Made by a program: the position numbers and the translations under genes
In this document: positions 22,140-64,000 of the stretch, piece by piece
How positions within the stretch are numbered: position 1 is the stretch's first letter
Layout: each line of letters starts with the position of its first letter
The notes under the pieces: generated by a model
The model's database searches: none
What the model was told of the DNA's origin: nothing
Seen by the model: the letters and a program-made list of their open reading frames with translations, nothing else
Source: Tubiluchus corallicola
Lineage: Eukaryota > Priapulida > Priapulimorpha > Priapulimorphida > Tubiluchidae
Assembly: GCA_030141605.1 (NCBI GenBank)
Contig: JAQGDQ010000681.1
Coordinates: forward strand, 48,501 to 112,500
Direction: 5' to 3'
DNA: 64,000 bases

Positions 22140-22800
22140 TGTAGTCCTGTTGATTTTTGTATTTGTGTAGTCCTGTCCTGTTATTTTTTGTATTTGTGTA
22201 GTCCTGTTATTTTTTTGTATTTGTGTAGTCCTGTCCTGTTATTTTTTGTATTTGTGTAGTCCTGTCCTGTTATTTTTTTGTATTTGTGTAGTCCTGTCCT
22301 GTTATTTTTTGTATTTGTGTAGTCCTGTCCTGTTAGTTTTTGTATTTGTGTAGTCCTGTGCTGTTAATTTTTGTATTTGTGTAGTCCTGTTATTTTTTGT
22401 ATATGTGTAGTCCTGTTGTTTTTTGTATTTTTGTAGTCCTGTTATTTTTTGTATTTGTTTAGTCTTGTTGTTTTTCGTATTTGTGTGGTCCTGTTATTTT
22501 TTGTATGTGTGTAGTCCTGTTGCTTTTTGTATTTGTGTGGTCCCGTGGTTTTTTGTATTTGTGTAGTCCTGTTGTTTTTTGTATTTTTGTAGTCCTGTTA
22601 TTTTTTGTATTTGTGTAGTCCTGTTGCTTTTTGTATTTGTGTGGTCCCGTGGTTTTTAGTATTTGTGTAGTCCTGTTGTTTTTTGTATTTGTGTAGTCCT
22701 GTCCTGTTAATTTTTGTATTTGTGTAGTCCTGTTGTTTTTCGTATTTGTGTAGTCCTGTTAACTTTTGTATTTGTGTAGTCCTGTCCTGTTGTTTTTTGT
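22140..22800. repeat. Tandem repeat of 'tagtcctgttattttttgta' units
   Basis: About two dozen units of 26 bp, with a 31-bp variant that duplicates CCTGT (tagtcctgtcctgtt). Mixed order of the two lengths suggests repeated slippage or unequal exchange. No coding signal. Confidence 0.92.
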
Positions 22801-23121
22801 TAAACTGCCAACTACCAGGAAATTATCTGCACAGTTTGTAGTAATATGTTTTGAAAATGGGAATTTTTTCCACCTTTTTTGCTTGAAATGTTCATTATTT
22901 GATCTGCCAAATGTTTCACACAGATAAAACTCGAACGCCGGCCGTCATTATGTGTACTCTGAACTGGTTAAGTGTATTAAAGCTCGACAATTGTATTTGA
23001 ATAGACAGTATATCTGCCAGCTAATCTAATCGCTGTCTCATTCTTATGTTTCGTATGGTTCTATAAATCTATTTATTTTTGTCTTGTAACGCTAAAATGT
23101 CATCATTGAATCATGTTTGTT

Positions 23122-23663
23122 AAAGGAAAACCGGATGATTGTGTAAACATTAGTTCAGAATGAAGAATGCTCTAAATGTTGAAAACTACAATAGCTTATT
23201 TTAAATCAAAGCTTAGATTAAATAATATTTACCTCGGATATTCAAATTTCGTTAAACTTTCAAAGCTACGTGTGGCTCAGTGAATCTACTAAGATTGGCA
23301 GCCGCGCCTTTTTGTCACATTTGCATGGCGGACAAATAGAAGGCGGTACCGTGATAACATGAAGTGTATAATTCTGACATCATATGACATAGAGCACACT
23401 TTTCGTGACATCATGCGTTTGAACAGTACTGTAACACCTATGCAAATGTTCTTGACGCGCAAGGTAAAGACGCCAGCCATTGCACAAACTGTGGTTAGTT
23501 TCTGACTTGAGCAATAGCTGTGTTTGGTTGCCGTTAATTAACTTTCTAAACTATTTACTCAAATATAAGGAACAATTGTTAACTTTTATAGGCAAGAAAA
23601 TGTATATTTTGGACACTAAATTAAAATGAGATTGAGTCTAAATAATCGTCCGGTCTTCCTTTA
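23122..23663. mobile_element. AAAGGAAAACCGG inverted-repeat element, most complete copy
   Basis: About 540 bp with ends TTAAAGGAAAACCGGATGAT and ATCGTCCGGTCTTCCTTTAA. Other copies: 13032-13450, 27349-27734 (one end lost), 45720-46238, 48736-49276 and a fragment at 53515-53607. It has no coding frame. It carries 'ctgacatcatatgacatag', a degraded form of the CRE-like palindrome kept in other copies. Confidence 0.8.
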
Positions 23664-24719
23664 ACGATGATAGATTTTAATTATTAAATTAGTAACTATG
23701 ACATTCAGTATAATTGTGTTGTGAATTTATGACTGATATTGATACAATATTTTACATGTGATTCGTCGTAAAGCACCAAATTTATAATAATGATAAATAT
23801 TTAAATCTTCTGTAAAGTCGTGATTTTATATTGATTATCTTAATGATTACCTCTGTTACTTTGCACCAGCGCCATCTGGTTTGTGAGAGACAAGTTAATG
23901 CTGTATAAAATGGAATGCTTGTCAAACGGTGTTTTGATTTTTGTGATTCTTATCGTGACTATGAAATCCGTCCAAAACTTCATTAATTCCGATTTTTAAT
24001 TTTACTGACATGTGATAATCGTTTGTACGGAAGATAATTAGATTCCCAGTTTTAGTGTCCCGGTCAAGCGGGCACAAATTTCCAGTTGATCGTGTGACAT
24101 TGTAGATCAGAACCAATAATCTCTGCCATCCATTTATCACATTGATGCCAAATCAATCACAATTTTTGCTCAAAATTCCACGAGCTGATACGTGTTTTAA
24201 TTGTGGATGTAATTTTATTATATGCATCACGCCATTTTTGTCGCCAAACTGATCACAATTTTTGCTCAAAATTCCACGAGCCGATCTAGTGGTGGATGTT
24301 ACATTTCCGTCGATGTGTACTATAATTTATATTTCGAAATGTGGCTGTACCTGGTATTTTCTGTTTATGTAATATTGTTGATTATGCATTATGAAATGGG
24401 TAAATTTTTACTGTAAATAACCAAAATACATTTGTAAACATGAGACAGTTGAAATTGCAAGCCACAATGCATTGTGTGACCAATCAGGTAACCTTACTGG
24501 CACGTGAAAGTACTGCATCATGGCAATTAATTATGTAAATTGTGTACTTGTACTTTGAATAAACCTGTTTCAATGTAGCACTTCAATTATTTTGATGTCG
24601 AAAACATTGTACACCAATAAATTCATACATTGTCATCACATTGATCTTTGGCATGTTTTTTTTAAAGTGTCTCGAAAATTGTGATCGTGTTGTATGCATT
24701 ACTGTTACATATTTGTGTG

Positions 24720-25320
24720 CTTGCAAACCAAAACCGTGCATAAGTCGGCATAGATAAAACTATGTTATGATGCTTCAAAGTACAGTGTGCCAAAAATTTG
24801 GCCAAATTTCAATTTTTTGTTTTTTTTTATAAAAACAGATGCAAAATATATTGGACTTTATATTCTAGCATCAAATTATCAATAAAATGTTCAAAAAATA
24901 CAAAAAATCTAGTTTTATAACCCCATACCCACTTTTCTTGCTAGAAACTAGTACTGCAATTGTAAAAAAAATATTTTCAAACTCCAATAGCAGCTCTTGG
25001 CAGCTGTCATTTTGCCTCGGGGGGGGGGGGGGTTTCTGTTGCCAAACCCAGATCTTTACTGGATTTAAACATAACTTAAATATGTTCTAGGAAAGTCGAT
25101 AGCAACCAACATTTGTGCAGTTGCTAAGTGTTTTGTAGAGACACGACAAAAAACAATGGCTAACTTTAACAGTGGTTTTCTCAAGATTATGTTTTTCAGT
25201 GCATAGCTTATACCTCAGCTTAGAAATAACATAGAGTGATGAACTTGGTATCAAAATTTAGATTCAGGATATGTGAATAACTAGAAAGGCTTAATTGCCG
25301 ACTAATGACTGATTTTGCTA
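24720..25320. repeat. Dispersed repeat copy (family of 200-860 and 41.3 kb)
   Basis: Shares 'gatgcttcaaagta', 'gaaactagtactgcaattgt' and 'acaaaaaacaatggctaact' with the other copies. Includes a G run at 25019-25032. Nothing else is recognisable. Confidence 0.65.
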
Positions 25321-26106
25321 TGCAAGCTCAGATTTGTTCTAGGTGTTGATAGTTTGAATTTTTTGCTCCTCTTATGCTGATGCAGTTTATTAAACACCTC
25401 AAATATACATGAAAGGTGTAAAAAGGAATGTAAAGCATCAATACTTAGCAAAAGATTTCCCACATTGAAGATAAGACAAACGTATAAAACAGGAATCACT
25501 TATATACAATTCTACATTTATTAACTAGGCTAAAATACAGTAAAAGAGTTACGCACACGAGGTGCTGTTACATCAAGAACTCTATAAAAAAAATGGTGCT
25601 GACAGAAATATGCATTATTAAAGCATATTTTTCTACACTAGCATGGTTGTGTCATAAGAAAAGTTGAAAAGCTGCACACCAAGTTCTGTACCATCAAGAA
25701 GCTGGTTCTGAAATAAACTTGTCAATTCAAAAACTGCTTATAAATTTCTAAACTTTTCCAAAAAATCTTGAGCTCAAGGTATTCTCGACGATTAGATATT
25801 CACTGGATATCATATTTAGACTGCCAAATGTTAATAAATGAACGTTATTTCCCACAAACTCTTGCCAAAACTGATAAAAATTTGAAGCGATTTCCAAAAA
25901 ACTTCAACTAAGCCTTGATCGACTTGAAAGTTTTAAGTCGGAAAAATCGAACTGTTAAAATAACGTTTGTTAAAATTAAGATTTTTCGACAAGCCGTCTC
26001 CGGTGCACAATAGAGTTAATTTAACGCTTTCACTTCGGGATTCACAACGCAACACGATAAATGAAGACAAAGAAAATCATCTCCTCTTGACTGGAGGAGC
26101 GGCTTC

Positions 26107-35386
<9,280 letters not shown>

Positions 35387-36659
35387 CGCAATCTCACAGC
35401 ACGATAAATTTCCAACTCGTGAGAAGAACAAAGACGACAAAACGTGATACAGAGGCACGTTCTTTCTTGCAATTGAAACTATGGTGGCGCCACCTATTAG
35501 TATTTTTTACAATAATACTTTTAGACGGGTAATAATACCATTATAGTCTGGTACTGCACGGACGAGTTATTTATCGTTTTGCTAAATTTGAAAATTAATA
35601 GCATTTCAAACGCAAAACTGTAAAAATTTTAAGGTTTAGTGCGCTCTAATTTAAACCTAAAGTTATGCAGACAGTTGCTCTTATTTTTCTTGGATTCCAT
35701 TACCCGACCATCTTTTGAATTTACCCGATCTTTTGTTACATAGCAAACAAGATAGCAGAGGGGCCGTGATAGGCGTTTGCGTTCGATATTAAGCAACCCT
35801 GAGTCTAGTCAATAAATGGATAAGTCATTTTAAGGTCATGAAAAGCAGTGAACAATAAAATTTAATATTATAACATGTACATCACTTATTTCTTTAGTAA
35901 GAATATAAATATTTCAATACCACCACATATAGTCATCAGATTTTTTGTATGTTATACTTAAAAAAATGTAAGAACAAGCACTATGAATTCCAAATTCATT
36001 TATTAAATTTAATATTCACAAGAATTTCACAAGTGAAAGAATAACGGGTGATTTTTTTACAACGAATCATAATCATTATAATTACGAACTGAAAAATCGG
36101 CTGCTTTGCATCAAAGTCAGATATGATAATGCTCTTTTAAACACAAATGCTAACATGAAACAGTCATCAACACTTAAATTCAAAACATTGAAACGTGTTC
36201 GCAAAACTACAGAAAGATTTATCACACTCAGTAATTGAAATTAGTAGAGACGATAATAACAAATTAATTTAGGTCGAAGTAAGAACGTCAATATCATAAT
36301 ATAAATATCAAAAAAGTTATTCCTCGAAATGCTGAGCTCTTGCGAATATTCACAAAGTTGGCAAAGGTGCGAGTTCGATGTTGCGCATTGCCGAAGATGG
36401 GAAAGCCTCTACTGCGAGAATGAGGCTACTGTATTCTATTGTACATTTTCCTAAGAACTTTTTTATTGTGATTTTGCACAGTTATGACTTCTTGTATTAA
36501 TGTGTGATGTATTATAAGATCTATTTTAAATTAGAATTGCTTTTATAATAACAATAATAATAGTAACAATACAAAAATGAAAAGCATTTCTCGACCTAGT
36601 TGATCAACACAAACACTGCAGCAGTTGAGTCTGTTCTCTAAACAAACGGCACAAACACC

Positions 36660-37018
36660 CTGGGTGTATCTAGATCTGTACTTTTACTCATATTTCTATG
36701 GATTATTGCTACACATTCCGGTGCAAATGGTATGTAAGAAGCTCCTTCAGCGATGCGAGGTGCATGTGACCGAGGAAACCGAGCTGTTTGAAGGCTGAGT
36801 TTGCGAAAAATTGAGGTTAAAGATCGATAAATTTCACTTTGGTCATAGGGTCCCTTATACGCGAGCTAATTTACCCGGGTTTCTATTATGCGGGACCCGC
36901 GTCCCTTACATACGAGTACCTTATATATGAAAATTATTATAAGGAAAAACATTATGAAAAACTGGGACCGGTGTTGGTGGTCTCTTATAAGCGAGTACCT
37001 TACACCCGAGGTTGACTG
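36660..37018. mobile_element. Truncated pogo-like MITE (family of 40778-41229)
   Basis: Shares 'ggattattgctacacattc', 'gaccggtgttggtggtc' and the terminus CCCGAGGTTGACTG followed by TA. The left terminus is lost. Confidence 0.7.
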
Positions 37019-37229
37019 TATAAAACTGCGACAGTAAAGATTGCTAATGACACTTCTTCCAAACGATTACGGTCATTGGAAGGATATATGATAAAATGTC
37101 TTATGACCACATTGTTGGCCATGACCAGTCCGCCAGTAACGTTTATGTCTTAAGTGAAAAGATTTCATAATTAAAGACACATTGAGCACTAAGGAACATG
37201 AACTTCGTCTGAACAATCAGCAAAGTTCT

Positions 37230-37700
37230 ACTCTCTAGAACTCTTCACATAACATTTCCCTTTCAAATTTTGCTCCACCATGTAGCTCTGCCCACATGAA
37301 TTTTACTGTATTCAATACATACTGAATCCCTGTAAGCCCTAATAGCTTTAACCCATGACACCCTGTCACCCACAACTTCCCATGTCTCTGTATTTTTGAT
37401 ATCTAATGGTGTGTAGATAAGATCTTTTTGGATAAAATTGCTGTAAGTCAGCAACTGTCCTCCTTGCAGTTTCTTTTCTTTCTTCAGTGCTTCTTTGAAA
37501 ACTAATTTTAATGGACTGTCATCTGGTAGTCGTATAACATGTCCTGTCCATTTAAATTTTCTCCTTTTGATTTTAACTGTCCATTCCTCTGCCTTGTCTT
37601 TATTGTACAGATCTTGATTTCATATTTTCTTTGGCAACTTTATTCGTAAAATCTTCCTGTAGTTTCTTCTTTGAAATGCATCTATTTCTGATTTGTGATC
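37230..37700 (-). pseudogene. Reverse-transcriptase remnant of a LINE
   Basis: Minus-strand pieces read roughly WTGHVIRLPDDSPLKLVFKE across frameshifts, then QLLTYSNFIQKDLIYTPLDI and WVKAIRAYRDSV. This is the C-terminal region of a non-LTR retrotransposon polyprotein. Stops and frame changes interrupt it, so it is a dead copy. Confidence 0.6.
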
Positions 37701-37947
37701 AGCTTTAATTGTCTACAATTGTGCGATGCACAGGAACGAACCTTAACAAGATTCTTGATTTTGCTTCTAGACTGACCTTCTTACGGTTCTCCTCTCCAGG
37801 ACCAAGAGCTCGCCAGTGGAAACTTGCTTATATAAAGTTCCCCCGTTCCACTCTGAAAGCAATTATTAGCGCAGTACAACACCGTCTTGCAAAAAGAAAA
37901 GTACACCAGCATTTCAGACAGTACGTAAGGTTGTGATAGGTAAAATG

Positions 37948-38653
37948 CAGGGATGAGAATTTTCCGCGGATACGCAGAATTCCACGTTTTTGCAAGACCA
38001 GTAGTGCCATTTTTGTAAATCGCATAAATTTGTTGAGAAGATTTTTACGGACCCAGTACATTATTTCATAAGCCGACTGCTAGTTGGCAGGTCGGCACTT
38101 TGTTTACATCACGTACATCAGTGTAACCACGTGTACATTTGTATGTATGAAAATATAGAATCAATTGTGCGGAGTTATTTGAGTCAATTGCAGACAGTTT
38201 TTATATACTTTTGCATAGGAGCCACCAGTAATTAGGCGTTTTTGAGACAATTAGGTATCATGTATCCATGATAGTTGGGCATTTTAAATTATTCACGAAA
38301 CAAGGTAACTGATATTTTGAGTCCACTTAGAGGCATGGTCACAAAATTGAAATTTTGTCTCTATGGTCACAAAATTGAAATTTTTTGCTGGCTCCAAGGG
38401 GGCTTCGCCTACGTGGCCCCCAAACCCCCGGTCTGTTTCAGAGTTTTTTTGCAATTTGTCATTCTCATCCCTGCATCTATCCTGTCAATTATCGGTTGCC
38501 ATTGTCTCTGACAGTAAGCTTGCAAGTGTACGATCCTTGATCCGTAATATCCTTGATATTAGGGTATTTTAAATTATGCATGAAACAAGGTAACTGATAT
38601 TTAAAGTCCACTTAGAGGCATGGTCACAAAATTGCAATTTGTTCTCATCCCTG
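37948..38653. mobile_element. CAGGGATGAGAAT element with exact 6-bp target duplication (nested copy)
   Basis: Left end CAGGGATGAGAATTTTCC, right end TTCTCATCCCTG, flanked by AAAATG at 37942-37947 and 38654-38659. An extra internal CTCATCCCTG at 38476 suggests one copy inside another. The unoccupied form of the target occurs at 29458-29480. Confidence 0.85.
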
Positions 38654-38920
38654 AAAATGGTGGTTGAGCTGGCTTCGTTGTGCGTCACATACTGTCAGTG
38701 AGAAGAGAATGCAAAATCACTAACCAAAATTTTCTAATATAAACACAAAAGTACACAGAAACGATGTGTCAAAATGTGAACACAAGTGCGCCGGCAGGTA
38801 AATCAGCACGGCAACTGTTACTAAAACGGCAATAAATTAACAACGAGGCAATCAACTATATAACAGCGCAAACAGTGAGCTAGTTAAATTATTTGTTGAC
38901 CATTCCCGCTTTGCCGGCGG

Positions 38921-60206
<21,286 letters not shown>

Positions 60207-61150
60207 CTACAAAAAATAAAAAAAGAAACGTATGAGTGCATGTGAGGTAGCAATTTATATACAAAGTGCAAAAAACTAATAATATTGAGTCAAAACTTTG
60301 TGAATAAAATACATTTATAAACTCTTTATGCAATGGGAAAATATCGGTAGACGGGCAATGGTATATCAAGACAGTACAAAGTCCTACGCTGATAGTTCAG
60401 TCTCAGCCATGTCTATTATGAATTTATGATTGTTTATATATGAAGCAAAAATCATAACTGTTTGTGGTGTATTCCTACTCAGGAGCAACATAAAGGCTTG
60501 GTAATCCACACGGACCATTACGGGTCTCAAGGAAATTGACTTAAATACAGATATAGAAAGAGCGCGGCTTGTTGCTAAAGGAGAAATTGATTAAAGCAAA
60601 ACTGGACCCAATCTCAAACTGTAGGTCAAAAGAAAACGGGGTTTTTTAAAATATTGGAATGAAACACTATATTTTCAAAAATGATTTACGTGAAAGAATA
60701 ATTAACACACAAACACAATTTCGCATTCGCGCCACTAGTTCTTCGCTGTTACATGCATTTCACCATTCCCTAGTTGATGCAGTGCTTAGTTCAGATGTGT
60801 TAGTTTGTAATGAACTACACAAGTCCGACAGCTCATGTTGAATGTCTTATAGTAGAACCTGCCTGTCATTAATTAAGTTTTGAATCTATTATTTAATTAT
60901 CAGAAATGCCTTTGCAGGATTAATTGTGTTAAAATGTATACCTTTTATCAAATTTGAAAGAGGGGTAGCATAAGAAAAATCATCCTGTCTTCGTTTAAAT
61001 GTGATATTTTCATTTTTTTGACACTTACTGTTGTGATTTCTTTTCTAATCGTGTAAATTTTGTTTGCAGTAAATTGACTTTTTGCTACGTTTATGAGTTT
61101 TTGCTCGAACCTCAACTGGAAGATAAAATCTTTTTATATTTTTTATAGAA

Positions 61151-63728
61151 CCTCTCTCAGGAGGTATTTCTCCATGTCTATCTCTCTTAGAAGGTATTTC
61201 TGCATGTCTATCTCTCTCAGAAGGTATTTCTCCATGTCTATCTCTCTTAGAAGGTATTTCTGCATGTCTATCTCTCTCTGGAGGTATTTCCCCATGTCTA
61301 TCTCTCTCAGAAGGTATTTCTCCATGTCTATCTCTCTTAGAAGGTATTTCTGCATGTCTATCTCTCTCAGAAGGTATTTCTCCATGTCTATCTCTCTTAG
61401 AAGGTATTTCTGCATGTCTATCTCTCTTAGAAGGTATTTCTGCATGTCTATCTCTCTCTGGAGGTATTTCCCCATGTCTATCTCTCTCTGGAGGTATTTC
61501 CCCATGTCTATCTCTCTCTGGAGGTATTTCCCCATGTCTATCTCTCTCTGGAGGTATTTCTCCATGTCTATCTCTCTCTGGAGGTATTTCCCCATGTCTA
61601 TCTCTCTCTGGAGGTATTTCCCCATGTCCATCTCTCTCTGGAGGTATTTCCCCATGTCCATCTCTCTCTGGAGGTATTTCCCCATGTCTATCTCTCTCTG
61701 GAGGTATTTCCCCATGTCTATCTCTCTCTGGAGGTATTTCCCCATGTCTATCTCTCTCTGGAGGTATTTCCCCATGTCTATCTCTCTCTGGAGGTATTTC
61801 CCCCATGTCTATCTCTCTCTGGAGGTATTTCCCCATGTCTATCTCTCTCTGGAGGTATTTCCCCCATGTCTATCTCTCTCTGGAGGTATTTCCCCATGTC
61901 TATCTCTCTCTGGAGGTATTTCTCCATGTGTCTCTCTCTCTCTCTGGAGGTATTTCCCCATGTCCATCTCTCTCTGGAGGTATTTCCCCATGTCCGTCTC
62001 TCTCTGGAGGTATTTCTCCATGTGTCTCTCTCTCTCTGGAGGTATTTCCCCATGTCCATCTCTCTCTGGAGGTATTTCCCCATGTCTATCTCTCTCTGGA
62101 GGTATTTCTCCATGTGTCTCTCTCTCTCTCTGGAGGTATTTCCCCATGTCTATCTCTCTCTGGAGGTATTTCCCCATGTCTATCTCTCTCTGGAGGTATT
62201 TCCCCATGTCTCTCTCTCTCTGGAGGTATTTCCCCATGTCTATCTCTCTCTGGAGGTATTTCCCCATGTCCGTCTCTCTCTGGAGGTATTTCTCCATGTG
62301 TCTCTCTCTCTCTCTGGAGGTATTTCCCCATGTCCATCTCTCTCTGGAGGTATTTCCCCATGTCCGTCTCTCTCTGGAGGTATTTCTCCATGTGTCTCTC
62401 TCTCTCTCTGGAGGTATTTCCCCATGGCTATCTCTCTCTGGAGGTATTTCCCCATGTCTATCTCTCTCTGGAGGTATTTCCCCCATGTCTATCTCTCTCT
62501 GGAGGTATTTCCCCCATGTCTATCTCTCTCTGGAGGTATTTCCCCATGTCTATCTCTCTCTGGAGGTATTTCCCCATGTCTATCTCTCTCTGGAGGTATT
62601 TCCCTGTTTCTCTCTTGGGTTTTCCATGTCTATCTCTCTCTGGAGGTATTTCCCCATGTTTATCTCTCTCTGGAGGTATTTCCCCATGTCTATCTCTCTC
62701 TGGAGGTATTTCCCCATGTCTATCTCTCTCTGGAGGTATTTCCCCATGTCTATCTCTCTCTGGAGGTATTTCCCCATGTCTATCTCTCTCTGGAGGTATT
62801 TCCCCATGTCTATCTCTCTCTGGAGGTATTTCCCCATGTCTATCTCTCTCTGGAGGTATTTCCCCATGTCTATCTCTCTCTCTGGAGGTATTTCCCATGT
62901 CTATCTCTCTCTGGAGGTATTTCCCCATGTCCATCTCTCTCTGGAGGTATTTCCCCATGTCCGTCTCTCTCTGGAGGTATTTCTCCATGTGTCTCTCTCT
63001 CTCTGGAGGTATTTCCCCATGTCTATCTCTCTCTGGAGGTATTTCCCCATGTCTATCTCTCTCTGGAGGTATTTCCCCATGTCTATCTCTCTCTGGAGGT
63101 ATTTCCCCATGTCTATCTCTCTCTGGAGGTATTTCCCCATGTCTATCTCTCTCTGGAGGTATTTCCCCATGTCTATCTCTCTCTGGAGGTATTTCCCCAT
63201 GTCTATCTCTCTCTGGAGGTATTTCCCCATGTCTATCTCTCTCTGGAGGTATTTCTCCATGTGTCTCTCTCTCTCTGGAGGTATTTCCCCATGTCTATCT
63301 CTCTCTGGAGGTATTTCCCCATGTCTATCTCTCTCTGGAGGTATTTCCCCATGTCTATCTCTCTCTGGAGGTATTTCCCCGTGTCTATCTCTCTCTGGAG
63401 CTACTTCTGCATGTCTATCTCTCTCTGGAGGTATTTCCCCATGTCTATCTCTCTCTGGAGGTATTTCCCCATGTCTATCTCTCTCTGGAGGTATTTCCCT
63501 ATGTCTATCTCTCTCTGGAGGTATTTCCCCATGTCTATCTCTCTCTGGAGGTATTTCCCCATGTCTATCTCTCTCTGGAGGTATTTCCCCATGTCTATCT
63601 CTCTCTGGAGGTATTTCCCCATGACTATCTCTCTCAGGAGGTATTTCTCCATGTCTATCTCTCTCTGGAGGTATTTCTGCATGTCTATCTCTCTCTGGAG
63701 GTATTTCCCCATGTCTATCTCCATGTCT
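61151..63728. repeat. 30-bp minisatellite, about 86 units
   Basis: Unit 'tctctctctggaggtatttc' plus 'cccatgtcta'. The left 300 bp uses variants with CTTAGAAGG or CTCAGAAGG and TCTGCATG; the centre is highly uniform; interspersed units with CCATGTGTCTCTCTCTCT recur in a higher-order pattern (near 61925, 62020, 62110, 62290, 62385, 62985 and 63258). One odd unit at about 62602-62630 and one at 63398-63415 break the pattern. The period of 30 keeps frames open on both strands (843 codons on plus). Confidence 0.97.
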
Positions 63729-63759
63729 TCATTGTATGTATTATGCTATAATGACAATA

Positions 63760-63840
63760 AATTGCTTAATTACTTACTTATTTACCTGCTTAGTTACTTG
63801 CTTACTTACTTGCTTGCTTGCCTGCTTGCCTGCTTACTTA
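63760..63840. repeat. CTTA/CTTG tetranucleotide repeat after a retroposon-like tail
   Basis: 'atgacaataaattgcttaat' followed by TACTTACTTATTTACC and CTTGCTTGCCTG-type tetramers. It looks like the tail of a LINE or SINE, with no recognisable body since the minisatellite lies directly to the left. Confidence 0.6.
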
Positions 63841-64000
63841 ACATTAAGAGATTTTGTAGTGTGTTTTTGTGCCTTGTTTACTTTAGAGTCGTAAATGTAC
63901 TCATTGTTTCGTTCTGCAAGATTTTTAACATCAAGAGTGCCATTTTTGCCAAAATGAGCGTCTGCACTCAAAATTGACCGTACTATCGTATACGGTCAAT

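Larger units (their letters stand above)
18633..26106. other. Clarin-SRSF10 intergenic region, no gene recognised
   Basis: 7.5 kb between the clarin stop and the SRSF10-like stop (convergent genes). It holds inverted-repeat transposons at 18817-19150, 19886-20301, 21570-21766 and 23122-23663, a GC-rich island at 21080-21440, a tandem repeat at 22140-22800, a 50-bp direct duplication (about 24145-24195 and 24240-24290, sharing 'cacaatttttgctcaaaatt') and a dispersed repeat at 24720-25320. Scattered frames of 60-90 codons have no features I recognise. TTTATT at 25516 could be the SRSF10 poly(A) signal read on the minus strand. Confidence 0.6.
35387..38920. other. SRSF10-USP19 spacer (same strand)
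   Basis: 3.5 kb upstream of the SRSF10 start and downstream of the USP19 stop. It should contain the SRSF10 promoter and the USP19 3' UTR, neither of which I can delimit. It holds a LINE tail at 36420-36580, a truncated pogo-like MITE at 36660-37018, LINE coding remains at 37230-37700 and a CAGGGATGAGAAT element at 37948-38653. About 35530-36400 is AT-rich with nothing recognisable. Confidence 0.6.
60207..64000. other. USP19 upstream intron (minisatellite-filled)
   Basis: No exon resembling the catalytic Cys box is visible on the minus strand here. It holds MITE fragments (60400-60760), the 30-bp minisatellite (61151-63728), a retroposon-like tail TGACAATAAATTGCTTA followed by CTTA/CTTG tetranucleotides (63760-63840), and an inverted repeat at 63973-64000. 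Confidence 0.7.

Noticed and set aside
61151-63728. CRISPR-like array
   Set aside because: Units are directly adjacent with no unique spacers, the period is 30 bp throughout, and the genome is animal.
61093-63977. Plus-strand frames of 843, 703 and 648 codons and minus frames up to 263 codons
   Set aside because: They exist only because a 30-bp unit without stops repeats in register; all frames give decapeptide repeats, and the region is an intron of USP19.

Overview
The window is nuclear DNA from an animal. Coding information sits in short exons (61-269 bp) with GT-AG splice sites and matching reading phases, separated by introns of up to several kilobases. The background is AT-rich and full of LINE 3' ends, short inverted-repeat DNA transposons, micro- and minisatellites and telomere-like repeats. 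I see no bacterial operons, ribosome-binding sites or CRISPR arrays. The gene set (SIL1, a clarin, an SRSF10/12-type SR protein, USP19) is metazoan; I cannot fix the phylum from the sequence.

Layout. (1) 0.9-10.25 kb, minus strand: six coding exons of SIL1, the ER nucleotide-exchange factor for BiP; the C-terminal part lies left of the window. (2) 12.03-18.63 kb, plus strand: a complete three-exon clarin (230 aa, four membrane segments), head-to-head with SIL1. (3) 26.1-35.4 kb, minus strand: a complete six-exon SR splicing factor of the SRSF10/SRSF12 type (178 aa, RRM plus RS tail). (4) 38.9-60.2 kb, minus strand: sixteen exons giving the last 813 residues of USP19, with the catalytic His box and the MYND zinc finger but not the catalytic Cys box, which should lie beyond 64 kb. 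A 2.6-kb array of a 30-bp minisatellite (61.15-63.73 kb) fills much of the adjoining upstream intron.

Nearly all long open frames in the window (for example 843 aa over the minisatellite and about 200 aa over the trinucleotide, GA/CT and 18-bp repeats) are repeat artefacts. The real genes were found by joining short exon frames whose phases agree and whose joined products follow the known families residue by residue.

The genes do not form a pathway. SIL1 (ER folding) and USP19 (ubiquitin removal linked to ER quality control and HSP90) touch related biology, but their proximity may be chance. The most interesting material is in the introns: a SIL1 exon squeezed between two converging LINE 3' ends, a transposon family with 6-bp target duplications and an unoccupied site inside the same window, a GC-AG intron in USP19, a USP19 C-terminus ending in Asp-Thr-Val-Asp with no membrane anchor, and a dispersed element that carries CRE-like palindromes.
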